Assembly (NCBI RefSeq): GCF_011320225.1
Contig: NZ_JAAOEN010000001.1
Span: 973,652 to 1,037,651, forward strand
Length of the DNA stretch: 64,000 nucleotides
Source: Phytoactinopolyspora limicola
Lineage (GTDB): Bacteria; Actinomycetota; Actinomycetes; Jiangellales; Jiangellaceae
Direction of reading: 5' to 3'
Part shown: in pieces, positions 56,731 through 64,000 of the stretch
Layout: every line of letters begins with the position of its first letter
Position numbering within the stretch: the first letter of the stretch is position 1
The notes under the pieces: model-generated
The model's input: the letters and a program-made list of their open reading frames with translations, nothing else
Databases searched by the model: none
What the model was told of the DNA's origin: nothing
Program-made: the position numbers and the translations under genes

Positions 56731-58154
56731 TGGCGGGTGACCGTCACCTTCGGTAGGCGTGCTCGTCGGAGGTTGTCGCCCTCGGTGTAGTCGAGGACGG
56801 TCTCGTCATCCTCGTCGAGGGCGACGTCGATGTCGTCATCGGTGAGCGCGAGGTAGCCAACGATTTCGGCCGCGCCCTGCTCGATGGGGTGCATCTCGAC
56901 GATGTCGCTCAACAAGGCCGAACCCCGCCGAGGGATCGTCGCGCGGATCTGGTCGGCCAACCTGCCCTGATCGATGAACGACTGAGCCAGCAGCGCCGAA
57001 GTATCCACCTCTTGTTCGGCGTCAGGATCGAGGAGGCTCTGGACGTGGGTGGCAGGCCGGGCGTCGTAGAGCGGACGCTCGAAGGGCAACGCGATGGCCA
57101 CACCCGGCTCATCGACCTCGAGCCCAACTGACGGCGGAGAATTGCGCACGGCCAACGCGTTGGCTTCGACCGCTCGCACCAGGTCGAGGACCCGGCGGTT
57201 CTCCAGCCAGACCTGGTCGTCGAGGAACCGGCGCAATTGCTCCGAGATCTGCCGGACCGTTTGCTGGGTTCGCTCCGCAGCCTCGGCCCAGTCATGGTGG
57301 ATGGTGCGTAACCGCCGATCCGCCTCGACTTCGTCGAGGGACCCGATGCGCCGCAGGAGCTCGGACAACTCGTCTTGCCGTGCCTCCGAGAGCAGCAGGT
57401 CGTAGAAGGCCTGGAAGCTGCGTCCCTGGTCCGATCCGTCGATGTCCGAGCGGCTCCCCACGAGCGCCGCGAGTAGGTCGCCCTTGCCACCCTCCCAGGC
57501 GGCGATATGTTCCCGGGCGGCGCGATCGAGCGACCGGAAGTTCTCCTCGACCTCACGGAAGTCGGACAGCAGCTCACGCGCCGTGCTCGCGAACTGCTGG
57601 TAGCGATCTCGAAGCGCGGTGGCGTCGAGGACGTCGATCTGGCCGGCCTCCACCTGTGCGATCTCGCGGTCGATCTCGTCCCGGCGCCGACGAAGCTCGG
57701 CCAGCCTGGCTTCCGGATCGGTTTCGGTGCCATGCACCATCTGGCGGAGCAACTCGACGATTGTTTGCAGGCGGGACTCGGTGCCGACGAATGGCCGGAT
57801 CTGGAGGCCCAACACCCAGGAATAGGCCTTCTCGAAGGCGGGTGTGGCGTCGTAATGGATCTCATCCGAGCCCAGCGGGTAGAACCGGCGGAGCCAGCCC
57901 GCCCCCGCCGCTGCCCAATCCTCTAGATAGTCGCCCGCCGGTTTCGGGAATCGGGGTGTGTCCGGCTCGGTGGCGTTGAGCGTGAACAGTTCGTCCTCGA
58001 GCGCCGTGGTCAACGCACTAGCGGAGGTAGCACCGTTGTTTTCGTCCACGAAGTACCGGCCCAGGAAGGCCAACACGAGCGGTGCGTGGTCGCGGCGCAG
58101 CAGCCGCCACGCCGGATGCCGTTCGCGTAGGACGTTGATTGCCTCGTAGTCCAT
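56727..58154 (-). CDS. jetA: Wadjet kleisin-like subunit JetA (DUF3375)
   Basis: This 475-residue protein matches DUF3375 throughout: INVLRERHPAWRLLRRDHAP at the N-terminus, DEIHYDATPAFEKAYSWVLG (~110-130), then helical regions and a C-terminal MHPIEQGAAEIVGYLALTDD. It is the kleisin-like partner that closes the JetC dimer in a Wadjet condensin-like complex. It is the first gene of the operon, preceded by GGAGAAGG, and its stop overlaps the jetB ATG by 4 bp. The operon order is jetA-jetB-jetC-jetD. Confidence 0.93.
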   Translation of the reverse strand: MDYEAINVLRERHPAWRLLRRDHAPLVLAFLGRYFVDENNGATSASALTTALEDELFTLNATEPDTPRFPKPAGDYLEDWAAAGAGWLRRFYPLGSDEIHYDATPAFEKAYSWVLGLQIRPFVGTESRLQTIVELLRQMVHGTETDPEARLAELRRRRDEIDREIAQVEAGQIDVLDATALRDRYQQFASTARELLSDFREVEENFRSLDRAAREHIAAWEGGKGDLLAALVGSRSDIDGSDQGRSFQAFYDLLLSEARQDELSELLRRIGSLDEVEADRRLRTIHHDWAEAAERTQQTVRQISEQLRRFLDDQVWLENRRVLDLVRAVEANALAVRNSPPSVGLEVDEPGVAIALPFERPLYDARPATHVQSLLDPDAEQEVDTSALLAQSFIDQGRLADQIRATIPRRGSALLSDIVEMHPIEQGAAEIVGYLALTDDDIDVALDEDDETVLDYTEGDNLRRARLPKVTVTRQ

Positions 58155-58290
58155 GGTGCCCTTCTCCGTCCGCGGTTAAGCCAGCCTAACGAGCACGTCT
58201 GACAGCCACGCAAGCCGTAGGGACGGATCAGGGAATGGCTCGCTGAACGCTGCTGTTGGTGATCAACAATCGAAGAAGGGGAAAGCTGAT

Positions 58291-59211
58291 ATGCATGCTC
58301 TAGTAGTAGATCCGGCTGCGCCAGGATCCGTCCGGCTCACGGAGATCCCTGAGCCAGTTGCGGACGGCGACGACGTGTTGGTCGAGGTATGGCATGCCGC
58401 GTTGAACTACGGTGACCTCAACGACGCCCGGTCCGGGCGGGTGCCGCCAGGCGCGGTGCTTGGTTCGGACCTCGCCGGGGTGGTGTTGCGGTCCGGGCCG
58501 TCCGGGCCAGCGCCGGGCACCAAGGTCGTGGCGTTGGCGAGGGGAGCGTTCGCCGAGCAGGTGGTGGTCGACGTGGGCTCGCTGGCCGAGGTTCCGGCCT
58601 CGGTTGACCTTGCGCAGGCCGCGGCGCTGCCGGTAGCCGGTGTCGCGGCGCTGCGGGCGCTGCGAGCAGGCGGCGCCGTGTTGGGCAGGCGGGTCTTGAT
58701 CACCGGCGCGTCGGGTGGTGTCGGTCGGTTCGCCGTACGTCTCGCCTCGATTGCCGGAGCGTACGTGATCGCCTCGGTCGGGCGGCCTGAGCGTGGTGCC
58801 GGGTTGACCGAGCTAGGGGCTGACGAGGTTGTGGTCGGCCTCGACGATATCGACGCACCCGTCGACGTGGTGCTCGACAGTGTGGGCGGCGCACAGCTGG
58901 TCGCGGCATGGCAGCTGCTGGCGCCAGGGGGCAGCCTTCAGAGCATCGGATGGACATCGGGCGAGCCGGCCGTGTTCCCGCCGTACTCCACGATCGGTCC
59001 ACCGAAGTCGCTGACGTCATTCATCAACGACGGCCTCTTCGGCGACGAGCTGGCCGACCTCGTGCGCCTCGTCGAATCTGGCGCGCTCCCGGTGGAACTC
59101 GGCTGGCGAGGGTCGCTGAAACGGTTCGCCGATGCGGCCGAGGCGCTGCGTGGTCGGCGAGTCAACGGCAAGGCCGTTCTCGACGTGGTGGACAACCAGC
59201 CCACCCCCTGA
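58291..59211 (+). CDS. Zinc-free MDR / quinone oxidoreductase-like dehydrogenase
   Basis: This 306-residue protein starts after GAAGAAGGGGAAAG. It is a medium-chain dehydrogenase: a GroES-like domain with ALNYGDLNDARSGRVPPGAV (~36-55), then a Rossmann domain with RVLITGASGGVGRFAVRLAS (~133-152) that binds NADPH. The structural-zinc cysteine lobe is absent, placing it with quinone oxidoreductases. It reduces quinones or enones in the cytosol. It converges with the EamA gene and is divergent from jetA, but is probably unrelated to defence. Confidence 0.9.
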   Translation: MHALVVDPAAPGSVRLTEIPEPVADGDDVLVEVWHAALNYGDLNDARSGRVPPGAVLGSDLAGVVLRSGPSGPAPGTKVVALARGAFAEQVVVDVGSLAEVPASVDLAQAAALPVAGVAALRALRAGGAVLGRRVLITGASGGVGRFAVRLASIAGAYVIASVGRPERGAGLTELGADEVVVGLDDIDAPVDVVLDSVGGAQLVAAWQLLAPGGSLQSIGWTSGEPAVFPPYSTIGPPKSLTSFINDGLFGDELADLVRLVESGALPVELGWRGSLKRFADAAEALRGRRVNGKAVLDVVDNQPTP

Positions 59212-59255
59212 CGTCCTGCCGCACACACGGCGGGCCGGCGTGGGTGGTGTTGTGT

Positions 59256-60212
59256 TCAACGGCGCTGGTCTACCCGCGCCGCGGTGGGTAGCGACCCGAG
59301 TCTCGTCCGGACGGCGATGCCGGCGCAGGCGATCACCGCGAATCCGCCGAGAACCGTGGCCCAGGTGAGCTGTTCGTGCAGGAACAGCGCCGCCCAGCAG
59401 ATACTCATCACCGGTTGAGTCAGCTGGACCTGGCTGACCTGCGCCATCGGACCGATCGCGAGGCCGCGGTACCAGGCGAAGAAGCCGAGGAACATACTCA
59501 CCATGCCGAGATACGCGAACGCCGCCCATTCGGTGACGGTTCCAGTAGGGGGTTGGTGGGTCATGGAGATGGCCGTGAGGGTGATCATCAACGGCGCGCC
59601 GAGCACGAGCGCCCAGGACACGGTCTGCCAGGCACCCAGCTCACGGGCGAGCAGCCCACCTTCGGCGTAGCCGATCGCGGCCGCGACGACAGCGCCGAAC
59701 AGCAACAGGTCGGACCAGTGCAGGCCGCTGAGTCCGCCGTTCTGAGCCGCGGCGAAGACGACAGCACAGGCCGCGCCGCCACCCGCCATGATCCAGAACG
59801 AGATCGGGGGCCGCTCGTGTCCGCGAAGTACGGCCATGACGGCGGTCGCCGCCGGCAGGACGGCGATGACGACGGCGCCGTGGCTGGCCGGGGCGGTGGT
59901 CAGCGCGAACGACGTCAGCATGGGAAAGCCGATCACCACACCACCGGTGACAGCGGCCAGCCTGATCCACTGCGTCCGGTTGGGGCGGTGCTGCCGGGTG
60001 ATGGCCAGCGCCGCACCCGCGAGTACCGCCGCGATGACCGCTCGACCGGAGGCGACGAACAGTGCCGACATCCCGCCGTCGTCGACGGCGAAGCGGGTGA
60101 ACGGCACGGTAAAGGAGAACGCCGCCACGCCGAGCAGACCCCACGATAGACCCGCCCGAGACGCGGATAGCACCGGCGGCTCAGTACGAGTAGCGCTACT
60201 CTCTATTCTCAT
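59256..60212 (-). CDS. EamA/DMT-superfamily transporter
   Basis: This protein is 318 residues from ATG 60212. It has ten predicted membrane helices in two EamA repeats, each with small/hydrophobic helices such as AGLSWGLLGVAAFSFTVPF and MSICWAALFLHEQLTWATVL. It probably exports an amino acid or other metabolite. The start codon overlaps that of the divergent MocR regulator by 2 bp, and a TATCCT box 5 nt upstream suggests a leaderless transcript. The regulator is expected to control it. Confidence 0.9.
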   Translation of the reverse strand: MRIESSATRTEPPVLSASRAGLSWGLLGVAAFSFTVPFTRFAVDDGGMSALFVASGRAVIAAVLAGAALAITRQHRPNRTQWIRLAAVTGGVVIGFPMLTSFALTTAPASHGAVVIAVLPAATAVMAVLRGHERPPISFWIMAGGGAACAVVFAAAQNGGLSGLHWSDLLLFGAVVAAAIGYAEGGLLARELGAWQTVSWALVLGAPLMITLTAISMTHQPPTGTVTEWAAFAYLGMVSMFLGFFAWYRGLAIGPMAQVSQVQLTQPVMSICWAALFLHEQLTWATVLGGFAVIACAGIAVRTRLGSLPTAARVDQRR

Positions 60213-60223
60213 GAACGAGGATA
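60188..60223. promoter_or_regulatory. Overlapping divergent promoters with operator for MocR and EamA
   Basis: GAGTAGCGCTACTC (60188-60201) is a perfect 14-bp palindrome 9 bp before the MocR ATG. The two divergent start codons share bases (CATG, 60210-60213). TACTCT on the plus strand and TATCCT on the minus strand would each serve as a -10 box lying inside or against the other transcript's start. Confidence 0.55.
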
Positions 60224-61629
60224 GCAGTTCAAGGATCGTCGCCGGTCTACGTGAGTGGATCGCCGCGGCACCTCCCGGCGCGAGGCTGCCGTCCACCCGG
60301 GCCATGGTCGCGCACTACCGGGCCAGCCCGGTCACCGTGCAGAAGGCGCTGCGGACCCTGGTCTCGCAGGGCATCGTGGAGAGCCGCCCCGGGGTGGGAA
60401 CATTCACCCGGGCGATCCGGGTGGCCCGCCCGAACAACTACGCATGGCAGACGGCTGCGCTGGGTTCTCCGCACCGCCGCGTTCCCCATCTGTCCGGCGC
60501 GTTGCGCACCACCCCACCCGATGCCATCGCGCTGCACTCGGGTTACCCGGACCGGGACTTGCTTCCCCAGCGGCTAGTCCGCTCCGCATTCAGCCGCGCC
60601 GCCCGCAGCGACGCGCCGGTCAACGTGCCGCCGGCGGCGGGTCTGCCCGAGTTGCGGGCATGGTTCGCGGCTGAGCTCGGTGCGTACGCGCCGGTTGGTG
60701 TCGCACCGCCCGCCGCCAGCGATGCGATCGTCCTTCCGGGCAGCCAGAGTGGCCTGAGCACCGCGTTCCGCGCGCTTGTTGGTGCTGGCCAGCCATTGTT
60801 GATGGAGTCTCCGAGCTACTGGGGTGCGATTCTCGCGGCGGCCCAGGCGGGTGTCCAGGTGGTCCCGGTCCCCAGCGATACTCACGGCCCCGATCCGGAC
60901 GAACTGGCCCGCGCCTTCGAGCAGACCGGAGCACGAGCGTTCTACGCACAACCGAACTTCGCCAATCCCACCGGTGCTCAGTGGCCACCCGACGTGGTCG
61001 ACCGGGTGCTCGACCTCGTACGAACACACGGATCGTTCTTGATCGAGGACGACTGGGCGCATGACTTCGGCATCACCACCGAGCCGGTACCGGTGGCCGC
61101 CCGCGACGACGGCGGACATGTCGTGTACGTGCGGTCGTTGACCAAGAGTGTGTCTCCCGCGGTCCGGGTCGCGGGGATCGTCGCCCGTGGGCCGGCCCAC
61201 GAACGTATCCTCACCGACGCACAGACCCAATCGTTGTACGTGAGCGGGATGCTGCAGGTCACCGCCTTCGAGGTGGTCTCACAACCGGCCTGGCGGACCC
61301 ACCTGCGGCAGCTCCGGCAACAGCTCGCCGCCCGTCGGGACCTTCTGGCCGACGCCGTTCGGGAACACGTTCCCAGCGCACACATAGAAGCCGTACCCCG
61401 AGGTGGGCTGAATCTGTGGGTGCGGCTGCCGGACACGACCGATCTGCCATCGCTGGTCCGGGATTGTGAAGCCGCCGGAGTGGTGATCGCGGCCGGCGAC
61501 GAGTGGTTCCCGGCCGAACCTACTGGCCCGTACCTGCGGCTGAACTACTCCGGCCCGAACCCGGGCGCCTTTCCCGAGGGGGTCCAGATCATTGGCCAGA
61601 TGCTTTCACGGCAGGGGCTGGAACCGTGA
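60211..61629 (+). CDS. MocR-type GntR/aminotransferase regulator
   Basis: This protein is 472 residues from ATG 60211. An N-terminal GntR winged helix (~5-72; RLPSTRAMVAHYRASPVTVQ, GIVESRPGVGTFTR) is joined to a class I aminotransferase-like domain with the PLP lysine K312 in VRSLTKSVSPAVRV and YWGAILAAAQAGVQVVPVPS. MocR proteins sense PLP or amino compounds and often control a divergent transporter. The EamA gene shares the start region, so export of an amino compound is a reasonable inference. Confidence 0.92.
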   Translation: MNEDSSSRIVAGLREWIAAAPPGARLPSTRAMVAHYRASPVTVQKALRTLVSQGIVESRPGVGTFTRAIRVARPNNYAWQTAALGSPHRRVPHLSGALRTTPPDAIALHSGYPDRDLLPQRLVRSAFSRAARSDAPVNVPPAAGLPELRAWFAAELGAYAPVGVAPPAASDAIVLPGSQSGLSTAFRALVGAGQPLLMESPSYWGAILAAAQAGVQVVPVPSDTHGPDPDELARAFEQTGARAFYAQPNFANPTGAQWPPDVVDRVLDLVRTHGSFLIEDDWAHDFGITTEPVPVAARDDGGHVVYVRSLTKSVSPAVRVAGIVARGPAHERILTDAQTQSLYVSGMLQVTAFEVVSQPAWRTHLRQLRQQLAARRDLLADAVREHVPSAHIEAVPRGGLNLWVRLPDTTDLPSLVRDCEAAGVVIAAGDEWFPAEPTGPYLRLNYSGPNPGAFPEGVQIIGQMLSRQGLEP

Positions 61630-61741
61630 CGGCAAGTCGGCGGCAGTGGAAGCCGGGCCGTTCGACCACCGAGGTCGTCACGGATATGCCCGGGTAGGCC
61701 CGCTCTTCATCGTGCCGGAACAGCCGACGGTCCGTAGCGGC

Positions 61742-62947
61742 TCAGACCACGACGCGACCCTCCCGCGCAACAACGTTCCCTGCCTTGAGGACGAGACGGT
61801 CCCGAGGCGGACAGACAACGATCTCGCCGAGGGCGTCGCCGGGAAGTACGACGAGGTCGGCGGGGTCGCCGACACGTAGCCGGTTCTCCGGGCGGCCGAA
61901 GGTCTCCCGTCCCAGCGTGTGGATCATATCGAGGGTGAACTCGAGGTCTGCGTCCCGCCGGAAATAGGACTTGTAGGCGAGAAACGTCGCGCGGGAAAGC
62001 ATGTCGCCGTCGCCCCATGGCGACCACTGGCTGCGAGAAGAGTCCGAGCCGAGACACATCCGGACACCAGTGGCATGCAGCGTCAGGACGTCCGGGACGG
62101 GCAGGAGGCCGTGTACGCCGACAGCCACCGCGACCCCGGCCTCTGCGAGCACTTCACCGGCCCGCCGGGTGGCGTCGGCGTCGAGGTAGGCGAGGCTGAA
62201 GACGTCGCACAGGGTGACCCGGCCCTGCATGCCGAATGCGATGGTGCGCTGAGCGATCTGTTTCATCAGCCACAGCCCGAGTTCGCCGTCTTCGTGCATG
62301 TGGAAGTCGACCGTGGCCTGGTATTTGCCGGCGAGACCGAAGACGATGTCCAGTACTCGGCCAGCGTCACCGTCGACGCCGGCCGGGTCCAGCCCACCGA
62401 TGCCGTCGGCTCCGGCCTGAAGAGCCTGTTCGAGCAGATCTTCGTTGCCGGGGCGGCGTAGTAACCCAAGCTGAGGAAAGGCGACGATCTGGATGTCGGC
62501 GGCATCCGCGAGTTCTTCCCTGGCTGCCATAGTGCCGTGCAGGCCGTCCAGTCCGATCGCGGGGTCGACGTCGGCAAAGGTGCGGATGAAGGTCGAGCCG
62601 TTCGCCACACATTGGCGCATGAAGGCACCTGCTCTGATGGCCACGGGCGTGGTGATCTCCTCCCATTGCCGGAGCGTGTCCTCGAACATCTGATTCATCG
62701 ATACCTCGACCGAGTCACGACGAGACCACGGCTCTCCCCACAGGCTCTTGTCGGCGTGGCAGTGCCCGTCGATGAAGCTGGGTAGCACGATCTGGCCGCC
62801 GACGTCGATCGTCTGGCCGTTGTCGACGCCGGGGTGGGCGTTGTTGTCGCTGTCGACCACGGCGTGGATGCGACCGTCGGCGATGTGGAGGTCGTGGCGA
62901 CTTTCGCTGCCGTTCGGCCGGCAGTTGAGCAAGGTGACGTTCGTCAT
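61742..62947 (-). CDS. Amidohydrolase, cytosine-deaminase-like
   Basis: This 401-residue protein is an amidohydrolase barrel. The first metal motif is GHCHADKSLWGE (~61-72), VDFHMHEDGELGLW (~210) supplies further ligands, and LGSDSSRSQWSPWGDGDML (~290) holds the catalytic Asp region. A C-terminal beta domain contains LRVGDPADLVVLPGDA. It resembles cytosine deaminase and related cyclic-amide hydrolases. It would act in the cytosol on a compound imported by the ABC permease encoded 46 bp upstream in the same operon. The exact substrate is unknown. Confidence 0.88.
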   Translation of the reverse strand: MTNVTLLNCRPNGSESRHDLHIADGRIHAVVDSDNNAHPGVDNGQTIDVGGQIVLPSFIDGHCHADKSLWGEPWSRRDSVEVSMNQMFEDTLRQWEEITTPVAIRAGAFMRQCVANGSTFIRTFADVDPAIGLDGLHGTMAAREELADAADIQIVAFPQLGLLRRPGNEDLLEQALQAGADGIGGLDPAGVDGDAGRVLDIVFGLAGKYQATVDFHMHEDGELGLWLMKQIAQRTIAFGMQGRVTLCDVFSLAYLDADATRRAGEVLAEAGVAVAVGVHGLLPVPDVLTLHATGVRMCLGSDSSRSQWSPWGDGDMLSRATFLAYKSYFRRDADLEFTLDMIHTLGRETFGRPENRLRVGDPADLVVLPGDALGEIVVCPPRDRLVLKAGNVVAREGRVVV

Positions 62948-62993
62948 GGTGGTCCAATCTGGCTGGGTGGCGAAACAGGCGCCCGGCCCGGGG

Positions 62994-64000
62994 TCAGGAC
63001 AATCGTTTGAGGGCTTGCTGTTCGAGTTGGGCCGCTATGTGGTAGGCGATCAACGAGGTGAAGAGAACGACGACGACGCCAGCCCAGACGAAGTTGTAGT
63101 CCGAAACTGTGGCGGCAACAGTCATGGCAGCGCCCAGGCCCTGCCCGGTGGCAAGCCATTCGGCCACCATGGCGGCACCGATCGACAACGGCAAGGCGAT
63201 CTTCACTGAGGCGAGCAGCGCTGGAAGGCTGTACGGCAGGTACAGCTTGCGCAGTCTCATCAGCCGTCCGGCACCCGCGGCGGCGAATACGTCGGTGGCG
63301 CTCTGGGGTACTGACCGCATCGCGAGCAGCAGGTTCACCAGCGTGGGGAAGAACGTCATGATGGTGACGAGAACGGTGATGGCCAGCAGTCCACGGCCGA
63401 AGACGATCGCCAGCAGGGGCATGGCGGCGACGATCGGCACGGAGCGCAACGCGATCGATACCGGCATGAGGATCCGTTCGATGAAGACCCACTGAAACGC
63501 GAGAACGGCGGCCAACACTGCCGCGACCAGCCCGATTCCGAATCCGATACTGGCGTCGAAGATGGTCCGGCCCAGGTTCGACAGCAGGTGGTCGAGGGCG
63601 CTGCCCTCGGTGGCGTCGGCGGCTGTGATGAGCTGGGTGGATTCGGAGGTGAGGTACGGCAGTACGTCGCCGGGCCCGCGGGCGACGTACTCGCCACCGG
63701 GTATGAGTTGTACCGCTACCCACCACATGACGAGCACTCCAACCGCGGTAGTGACGAGGGCGGCGCCGAGCCGGACCGGCACCAGGTGCCAGCCACGGTT
63801 CGCAGTGTGATCGGCACGTGCTCCCAGCACGGTGAGCGGCACTCGCGACCACGGCAGCAGCAGCCGAGCCAGCAGCGGGATCCCGGCGTAGGCGGCGGCG
63901 GCGATGACGGTCGTGACGATGGCCAGCCCCCAGACACGAGGAACGTCGAAGGTTCCCTGAGCTTGGATCATCGCCACGCCTAATCCCTGGGTGCCGCCCA
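62994..64000 (-). CDS. ABC transporter permease, tandem-domain fusion (partial)
   Basis: The frame is open to the window's right edge, so the N-terminus is missing. The first ~45 visible residues (GGTQGLGVAMIQAQGTFDVP, then a membrane helix) look like the C-terminal end of one SsuC/TauC-type permease domain. A second complete domain follows with about six helices and the EAA-like loop DVFAAAGAGRLMRLRKLYLP. The protein is thus a fusion of two permease halves. It feeds an operon with the amidohydrolase downstream, implying uptake of a small nitrogen compound. Confidence 0.85.
   Translation of the reverse strand, partial: GGTQGLGVAMIQAQGTFDVPRVWGLAIVTTVIAAAAYAGIPLLARLLLPWSRVPLTVLGARADHTANRGWHLVPVRLGAALVTTAVGVLVMWWVAVQLIPGGEYVARGPGDVLPYLTSESTQLITAADATEGSALDHLLSNLGRTIFDASIGFGIGLVAAVLAAVLAFQWVFIERILMPVSIALRSVPIVAAMPLLAIVFGRGLLAITVLVTIMTFFPTLVNLLLAMRSVPQSATDVFAAAGAGRLMRLRKLYLPYSLPALLASVKIALPLSIGAAMVAEWLATGQGLGAAMTVAATVSDYNFVWAGVVVVLFTSLIAYHIAAQLEQQALKRLS

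Overview
The window is high-GC, densely packed DNA from an actinomycete. The clearest signs are many GTG starts, starts that look leaderless (a -10 box about 7 nt before the start codon), and typical actinobacterial families: a pfam04672-type SAM methyltransferase, a SatD-like protein, a WYL regulator, DUF5994, DUF2867 and MscL. The order 5-formyl-THF ligase / galU / glp(moeA) / rimJ-like / glpR(sepX) matches the mycobacterial Rv0992c-Rv0996 region. The genus cannot be fixed from sequence alone.

Layout. 1-3.2 kb: end of a TRAP transporter operon (dctP end, dctQ, dctM) closed by a class-V-fold PLP enzyme. 3.6-5.3 kb: a secreted GH18 chitinase-like protein, a long palindrome and tRNA-Arg(CCT). 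6.4-10.6 kb: a 1398-aa SF1-helicase-like protein with unusual nucleotide-binding motifs. 10.8-17.3 kb: housekeeping and regulatory genes (DUF574-type methyltransferase, WYL regulator divergent from an epoxide hydrolase, a 45-aa acidic protein, mscL, a SAF-domain protein, FmdB zinc ribbon, and a SatD/membrane-protein pair). 17.5-25.8 kb: penicillin-acylase-family hydrolase, 5-FCL, galU, glp/moeA, moaC, moaB, a GNAT gene and sepX/glpR, a molybdenum-cofactor and cell-division neighbourhood.

25.9-36 kb is accessory DNA beginning at tRNA-Ala(CGC), with a tyrosine recombinase directly downstream. It then carries truncated genes (an HTH tail meeting a DUF4209 tail), an AbiEi/AbiEii pair, an excisionase-like HTH gene, a DUF1905 protein, an XRE-cupin regulator facing a frameshifted oxidoreductase/methyltransferase pair, and a HipBA module. 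The far end of the element was not located. 36-51 kb is a mosaic of small regulator-plus-target cassettes: TetR/monooxygenase-like/DUF2867; winged-helix regulator with desaturase and DUF5994; two AraC genes; a small HTH gene with a serine hydrolase; a HEAT/MerR-HEAT pair; and a dihydrofolate-reductase-like gene. Two of these cassettes are linked by a ~150-bp direct repeat made of reciprocal gene remnants.

51.6-58.2 kb is a complete-order type I Wadjet (jetABCD) plasmid/phage defence operon on the minus strand. Its jetB gene is broken by a one-base indel in a homopolymer. 58.3-64 kb holds a quinone-oxidoreductase-like MDR gene, an EamA exporter divergent from a MocR regulator with overlapping start codons, an amidohydrolase, and the start of an ABC permease fusion cut by the window edge.

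Recurring themes are (i) very long, near-perfect palindromes sharing a GTGATCRTTGGC-type core between genes, (ii) regulator genes with visible dyad operators, and (iii) single-base indels, three in homopolymer runs, that split otherwise intact genes. The indels are either real decay or sequencing error.
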